Origin: Heyndrickxia oleronia
GTDB taxonomy: Bacteria; Bacillota; Bacilli; Bacillales; Bacillaceae_C
Direction: 5' to 3'
Assembly (NCBI RefSeq): GCF_017809215.1
Contig: NZ_CP065424.1
Span: 956,001 to 1,020,000 of the forward strand
DNA length: 64,000 nt
Made by a program: the position numbers and the translations under genes. This document shows, one piece after another, positions 62,064 to 64,000 of this stretch; positions within the stretch are counted from its first letter, which is position 1, and the number at the start of each line of letters is the position of its first letter. Below the pieces are notes generated by a model. The model was given only the letters and a program-made list of their open reading frames with translations. It was not told where the DNA came from and did not search any database.

Positions 62064-63167
62064 ATGGAAAAACAATTAAATAGTAAGAATAAATCGATTC
62101 AACTCTTATATTCATTTGTTGTAGCGGCATTAGGCGGGTTAGTATTTAACTATATTCATATGCCGATACCTTGGCTCCTAGGTCCCATGGTGGTGATTTT
62201 CCTTCTATCAAGGACAGGGAAGTTCACTCCTTATTGGCCAGTACATATCCGGAATATAGGCTTAATTATTGTTGGATATACGATTGGACTTTCATTTACA
62301 AAGGATGCATTAATCCAAATTATTCATCAATCACCATCCATGCTTCTAATGACCGTTTTACTCGTATCATTTAGTGCGTTATTTGCTCTACTTATTTCAA
62401 AGTTAACTAAGATTGATTATCCAACTATTTTAGCAGGTAGTATCCCAGGTGGATTATCCCAGATGATTACGTTAGGCGAGGAAATGAAAGGAATTGATTT
62501 AACGATAGTAACGTTTCTCCAGGTAACTAGGTTAATGATGATTATTTTTGTTGTCCCGCTTCTAGTAATCAGCCCTATGTTTTCTGGAGGAGAGGTTTTT
62601 CATTTAACTGGATCATTAACGAAAATCAAACCACAATGGGCTGAACTTTTTCCGAATATCATTATTTTCACCATTGTTTGCGTGATTTTCGCTATTATAG
62701 GCAAGAAAATTAAATTGCCAACCGCTTACATGCTTGGACCAATTATTGGTACAGCCATACTAAATATTGGAGGGTTACATGGACCAAGTCTTCCATCAAC
62801 GATAGTAGACATATCGCAATTTTTTATGGGAGGATATATTGGGACATTGATGAAGCCAGAACAATTAACAAATAAAGTGAAAATCATCATTTTCTCCTTG
62901 ATCAGTGGATCTGTTCTCATACTAGCTTCAATCGGTCTAAGTTTCTTTTTGGCAAACCTACATCCGATTTCTCCAATTACTGCATTCCTAAGTTCAGCAC
63001 CAGGTGGAATGGATCAAATGGGGATCATTGCTCATGAAGTTCATGCAGATTTGTCAATTGTAACTGGTTATCAATTATTCCGGATCTTATTTATTTTCTT
63101 TGCTGTCCCTCCATTGTTAAAATGGCTATTAACCTATTATTATCGGAAGAAGATGAATAGTGATTGA
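62064..63167 (+). CDS. AbrB-family (AbrB_dupl) membrane protein
   Basis: The 367-residue product is an internally duplicated membrane protein. Each half has the repeat pattern IPWLLGPMVV / PTAYMLGPIIG and GSIPGGLSQMITLGEE / SSAPGGMDQMGIIAHE. This is the AbrB/ammonia-monooxygenase-regulator membrane family, unrelated to the AbrB DNA-binding protein, and of unclear transport function. ATG at 62064 has GAAGG 7 nt upstream; an ATG at 62025 would add a polar extension without a ribosome binding site. Confidence 0.85.
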   Translation: MEKQLNSKNKSIQLLYSFVVAALGGLVFNYIHMPIPWLLGPMVVIFLLSRTGKFTPYWPVHIRNIGLIIVGYTIGLSFTKDALIQIIHQSPSMLLMTVLLVSFSALFALLISKLTKIDYPTILAGSIPGGLSQMITLGEEMKGIDLTIVTFLQVTRLMMIIFVVPLLVISPMFSGGEVFHLTGSLTKIKPQWAELFPNIIIFTIVCVIFAIIGKKIKLPTAYMLGPIIGTAILNIGGLHGPSLPSTIVDISQFFMGGYIGTLMKPEQLTNKVKIIIFSLISGSVLILASIGLSFFLANLHPISPITAFLSSAPGGMDQMGIIAHEVHADLSIVTGYQLFRILFIFFAVPPLLKWLLTYYYRKKMNSD

Positions 63168-63292
63168 TAGGCTAAGACTACTTATCGGTTTGCTTATGAG
63201 AATCTATCAATCCTTTACTAGATTAAGAAGGAATTCACTAAATCAAATTTGAAGTGTAAATATGTAAGTATCATCTATTGTAGCGATTAAAG

Positions 63293-63321
63293 GATTCAGA
63301 GCAGACTCTGAATCTTTTTTT
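63293..63321 (+). terminator. Terminator after the AbrB-family gene
   Basis: GATTCAGAG and CTCTGAATC form a perfect 9-bp stem with a 4-nt loop, followed by seven T. Confidence 0.88.
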
Positions 63322-63420
63322 GTAGTATTTTGTCATACTTTATTAATTATTGAAAGGCTGTGTTGGTAGTTTATAAAATTAATAATAGTCAATATCTTGA
63401 AAAGGGTTACAAAAAAATCA

Positions 63421-63449
63421 TTGACAATTGAAAACAATCAGAGTTATAT
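63421..63449 (+). promoter_or_regulatory. Promoter of the GntR-family gene
   Basis: TTGACA, 17-nt spacer, TTATAT. A small ATTG-AAAA-CAAT palindrome lies in the spacer and could be an autoregulatory site. It is the only feature besides the terminator in the 333-bp gap 63168-63500. Confidence 0.6.
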
Positions 63450-63500
63450 TTTATTCAAGAGGTAGTAACCAGTTCAAAAGCTTATAAGGAGTCGAAATGA

Positions 63501-64000
63501 GTGCTTAGTAGTGAAAGTAAAGTCCCGTTATATTATCAACTAGTTGATTTATTAGGGAAGCAGATTAAGGAAAGTATGAAACCACATGATCAAATGTTGT
63601 CGGAGAGGGAAATTTCGACAAAATATAATGTGAGTCGAACGACGGTTAGATTGGCAATGGCTGAGTTGGAAAAGATGGGTTATATCTATAAAAAGCATGG
63701 TAAAGGAACCTTTGTTGCTACCCTTGGTGAAAATAAGCAAAATCTAATGGAAAGCTATAGTTTTACCGATCATATGAGGAAAATTGGGAGGGTTCCAAAG
63801 ACTGACGTACTTTCCTATGATGTAATTGAAGCCAATGAATATCTCGCCAAGCATATCGGTTTAACGATTGGGGAGGATGTTTTCAAGATTATTCGTTTAA
63901 GACTTGCAGATGAGATTCCGATGATGGTTGAAACTAGTTATATCCCTTTTAAAAAGTTTTCGAGTTTAACAGAAGAATTAGTAAAGATAAAACCTTTATA
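63501..64000 (+). CDS. GntR/HutC-family regulator, 3' end cut by window edge
   Basis: From GTG 63501, 9 nt after AAGGAG, the frame stays open to the window end (166 codons). It encodes a GntR winged helix (PLYYQLVDLLGKQIKES, LSEREISTKYNVSRTTVRLA, GYIYKKHGKGTFV) and the start of a UTRA ligand domain (ESYSFTDHMRKIGRVPKTDV, EDVFKIIRLRLADEIPMMVE). HutC-type members such as NagR sense phosphosugars or amino acids. The target genes lie beyond the window. Confidence 0.88.
   Translation, partial: MLSSESKVPLYYQLVDLLGKQIKESMKPHDQMLSEREISTKYNVSRTTVRLAMAELEKMGYIYKKHGKGTFVATLGENKQNLMESYSFTDHMRKIGRVPKTDVLSYDVIEANEYLAKHIGLTIGEDVFKIIRLRLADEIPMMVETSYIPFKKFSSLTEELVKIKPL

Noticed and set aside
1-64000. CRISPR arrays, tRNA, rRNA, prophage or intact insertion sequences
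   Set aside because: No regularly spaced repeats, no tRNA or rRNA signature stretches and no transposase, integrase or phage structural genes were recognised on either strand.

Overview
The window reads as chromosome of a low-GC Gram-positive bacterium of the Bacillaceae (Bacillus or a near relative). Support: strong AGGAGG-type ribosome binding sites, frequent TTG and GTG starts, TTGACA/TATAAT promoters, CcpA-type cre boxes, a yybP-ykoY riboswitch, and B. subtilis-style gene sets (malP/malA with an EIIA, pgcA, nagZ plus an AmiE-like hydrolase, nanE, GlpP, yesL-type DUF624). The species is not determined. I saw no rRNA, tRNA, CRISPR array, prophage or intact insertion sequence.

Layout. 1-2.8 kb: hutG and a partial gltS, divergent from a LysR regulator. 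2.8-7.6 kb: alpha-glucoside PTS locus (RpiR regulator, EIICB, 6-phospho-alpha-glucosidase, then EIIA beyond a dispersed repeat). 7.8-12.7 kb: amino-acid salvage group (type II asparaginase, unknown permease, N-carbamoyl amino acid hydrolase, M20 aminoacylase) bordered by GGGACA palindromes. 12.9-15.7 kb: pgcA, then a Mn riboswitch with a TerC exporter. 15.8-18.4 kb (minus strand): NagZ and an AmiE-like serine hydrolase for muropeptide salvage. 18.8-24.9 kb: six overlapping genes (KAS III, ATP-grasp, OleD-like SDR, metallo-beta-lactamase fold, classical SDR, PaaK-like adenylate former) that look like an uncharacterised biosynthetic cluster, followed by a WYL regulator. 26.9-31.9 kb: zinc-ribbon membrane protein and an ABC-2 exporter. 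32-40 kb: small genes and a decaying zone holding a KDGP-aldolase fragment, an ABC-permease remnant, a frameshifted HAD gene and an esterase with a stop at its catalytic serine; intact members are an EEP-family hydrolase, a NagD-type phosphatase, MgtC and a GlpP-type antiterminator. Three leaders here share a 17-nt purine-rich box just before a terminator hairpin, a possible GlpP regulon. 40-55 kb: PhnP-like hydrolase, then a long carbohydrate locus (ABC transporter, NanE, DUF4855, RpiR, TIM-barrel isomerase, DUF624, DUF4127, FAD oxidoreductase, three Gfo/Idh/MocA proteins). 55.4-60 kb: Cof-type HAD, then a PTS locus with a second NanE and RpiR, divergent from its EIIA. 60-64 kb: secreted M14 carboxypeptidase, AbrB-family membrane protein and a partial GntR regulator.

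How it works together. The window is dominated by sugar and amino-sugar uptake: two PTS systems with separate EIIA proteins, one complete and one ruined ABC importer, three RpiR regulators, two NanE enzymes and several HAD phosphatases. Both NanE loci point to ManNAc-type amino sugars entering as GlcNAc-6-P. The most original parts are the six-gene KAS III cluster, the DUF4127/DUF4855 oxidoreductase locus, the shared antiterminator-like leaders, and a dispersed repeat of about 110-160 bp whose ends covary as a paired stem.
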